From Eubacteriaceae bacterium UBA1433 (GTDB lineage Bacteria; Bacillota; Clostridia; Eubacteriales; UBA1433): a stretch of 14,418 nucleotides of DNA. A program made the position numbers and the translations under genes. The DNA lies in NCBI GenBank assembly GCA_002329295.1, contig DCTT01000019.1, forward strand, positions 1 through 14,418. Reading direction: 5' to 3'. Of the stretch, positions 13,382 to 14,418 are shown piece by piece. How positions within the stretch are numbered: position 1 is the stretch's first letter; every line of letters starts with the position of its first letter. The notes beneath the pieces were generated by a model that saw nothing but the letters and a program-made list of their open reading frames with translations, was not told the DNA's origin and did not search any database.

Positions 13382-13831
13382 TCAAGCGATGAAATTTGCA
13401 ATTGCATAGATGAAATGACCCGCTGTGAATAATAGAATCGGGATGATAGCGATGCGGTTTTTTCTGTCGATGGCATAGAGCAAAAATGCCAGGCACGGCG
13501 AGATCGTCAGTCCTAATATCACGATTGCGCCCACTAAGCCCAGATAATATACAAGCCAACTGACATAATACAAAAGACAACAAACTCCCGTGCCTACAAT
13601 AAACGGAGTTACACGAATCTTTGGACTTTCACTGTTTCGAAGAAAACACAAACTCGCAATCATCAAAACCTGGCATACAGAAGCAATGGAGTCTATTGTA
13701 CCTGTAATGGAGTCCGCTCGTAAAATATCATGCGGGGCGGGAATGGCTAACCAGATAAAGTTCGGTATCATAATCGTCAAGAATAACAGTAACGCCCACA
13801 TATCGAAGCTGATTTTGTATTTCTTCAACAT
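13382..13831 (-). CDS. Five-helix integral membrane protein, unknown function
   Basis: A 149-residue hydrophobic protein starting MLKKYKISFDMWALLLFLTI. Predicted membrane segments by eye: about 11-30, 45-64, 75-96, 100-121 and 127-148, with a short basic stretch (DRKNR, 122-126) before the last. No enzymatic motif is seen. The frame is open eight codons further up, but AAGGGAG lies 5-6 nt before ATG 13831, which fixes the start. It precedes the GyrI-like remnant by 30 bp. I do not recognise a named family; similar small membrane proteins occur in Clostridia. Confidence 0.75.
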   Translation of the reverse strand: MLKKYKISFDMWALLLFLTIMIPNFIWLAIPAPHDILRADSITGTIDSIASVCQVLMIASLCFLRNSESPKIRVTPFIVGTGVCCLLYYVSWLVYYLGLVGAIVILGLTISPCLAFLLYAIDRKNRIAIIPILLFTAGHFIYAIANFIA

Positions 13832-13916
13832 CAGTACTCCCTTTTCTTTCCACAAATTCCAATTTATTCGGATTTAATTTTATAAAAGTCTATCCTATAT
13901 AACCGCTATATTTCTG

Positions 13917-14200
13917 TTAGCGGATATTGCCCTCCCCAAAAAAATGAATATCTTTGAACAATCGTATTTTTGCAGTCAATAAAATAATTTTACCGCTTTG
14001 CACTTCTATTGCTTCGAGCTTTTCACAACTTTTATTATAACAATTCACTCCTGTTTTTTCATTGCTCTTCAAGGATATTCTGTAAGTTTTTGTAACGGAC
14101 TTTTTTAAGGCATGATTATCAAAGAATTCTTGACAAATATCTACCGCTTTTTTTAATATCGAGATTCTCCCGTTCTTGTTTTTCTTTAAAATCTATACAT
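13917..14200 (-). pseudogene. Startless ORF remnant, unrecognised
   Basis: A minus-strand frame stays open for about 91 codons (14192 to the TAA at 13917) in very AT-rich DNA, with protein-like composition: KKNKNGRISILKKAVDICQE, FFDNHALKKSVTKTYRISLK, then CYNKSCEKLEAIEVQSGKII and KIRLFKDIHFFGEGNIR-stop. It has no ATG in frame. Just upstream, ATG 14200 with GAGAGG in front starts MYRF in another frame; one base change in length would join the two. So this is probably a gene broken by a frameshift at its fourth or fifth codon. No family is recognised. A perfect palindrome lies upstream at 14227-14243. Confidence 0.42.
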
Positions 14201-14226
14201 CACCTCTCTACGCTCTTTACAAAGCA

Positions 14227-14243
14227 TTTGCGTTGTACGCAAA
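14227..14243. promoter_or_regulatory. Perfect 7-3-7 inverted repeat, operator-like
   Basis: TTTGCGT (14227-14233) and ACGCAAA (14237-14243) flank TGT. It lies 27 bp upstream of the ATG at 14200 on the minus strand. The minus-strand bases TTGCGT, 17 bp, TAAAGA would give a weak promoter overlapping it. Its size and symmetry suit a dimeric repressor such as a TetR-type protein; no regulator in the window is clearly linked to it. Confidence 0.5.
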
Positions 14244-14322
14244 AATATCATAGAATTGTTCGCTTTTTTTCTATAATGATTCCACTATCTTCTCTCAAAA
14301 AACTTACAGCGCAACCATATAT

Positions 14323-14356
14323 AAAAAACCGCATATAACTTTTTGTTATTGCGGTT
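14323..14356 (-). terminator. Rho-independent terminator of the tRNA-Pro transcript
   Basis: On the minus strand, CCGCAATAAC and GTTATATGCGG pair (10 bp with one bulged A) around an A5 loop, followed by six T (plus-strand A6 at 14323-14328). It begins about 18 nt after the tRNA CCA end. Confidence 0.88.
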
Positions 14357-14371
14357 TTCGACATTTTTTGC

Positions 14372-14418
14372 TGGTCGGAGTGAGAGGATTCGAACCTCCG
14401 GCCTCTTGAACCCCATTC
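14372..14418 (-). tRNA. tRNA-Pro (anticodon GGG), 3' half
   Basis: Reading the minus strand inward from the window edge: the end of the anticodon stem (GA), the 7-nt loop ATGGGGT with anticodon GGG, the stem TCAAG, a short variable loop, a T arm with GGTTCGAATCC, the acceptor strand ACTCCGA, and an encoded CCA (14374-14372). The 5' half is outside the window. Anticodon GGG reads proline codons CCC and CCU. Confidence 0.9.

Noticed and set aside
1..14418. Insertion sequences, prophage or plasmid origin
   Set aside because: No transposase, integrase, replication protein or terminal inverted repeats with target duplication were found.

Overview
The window is AT-rich DNA from a low-G+C Gram-positive-type bacterium (Bacillota; Clostridia or Negativicutes seem likeliest, but nothing here fixes the genus). 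Support for this: a type II-A CRISPR-Cas locus, strong AGGAGG-type ribosome binding sites, AT-rich promoters with TG-extended -10 boxes, and an anaerobe-style flavodoxin/FMN-binding protein operon.

Positions 1-6314 hold a complete type II-A CRISPR-Cas system. On the minus strand, cas9, cas1, cas2 and csn2 form one tightly overlapping operon. It is followed by a leader ending in the type II-A anchor ATTTGAG and by a CRISPR array that runs off the left edge of the window. A tracrRNA gene, unannotated by ORF logic, lies divergently upstream of cas9 on the plus strand. It has a consensus TTGACA-17-TATAAT promoter, an anti-repeat that pairs with the CRISPR repeat with the GA/AAGU bulge familiar from S. 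pyogenes, further hairpins and a rho-independent terminator.

Positions 6315-8166 are AT-rich and nearly gene-free. They hold a frameshifted remnant of an SUMF1/formylglycine-generating-enzyme-like gene, a few doubtful small ORFs, one terminator-like hairpin and stop-riddled protein-like sequence behind a macrodomain gene.

Positions 8167-10592 hold a macrodomain protein and a cupin (minus strand, probably one transcript), then a divergent intact rtcB RNA ligase gene with its own promoter and terminator. Positions 10593-11400 hold a NifX-like remnant that has lost its start and C-terminus.

Positions 11417-12878 hold a three-gene operon: flavodoxin, MarR-family regulator and membrane-anchored FMN-binding protein. 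Its promoter and ribosome binding site overlap a perfect 28-bp palindrome, the likely MarR operator.

Positions 13121-14418 hold a terminator, then on the minus strand a frameshifted GyrI-like gene downstream of a five-helix membrane protein, a startless remnant ORF preceded by a perfect 7-3-7 palindrome, and the 3' half of a tRNA-Pro(GGG) with its terminator.

A repeated theme is decay. At least four genes are broken (SUMF1-like, NifX-like, GyrI-like and the orphan at 13917-14200) and the macrodomain protein is probably shortened. They alternate with intact genes that keep good expression signals.
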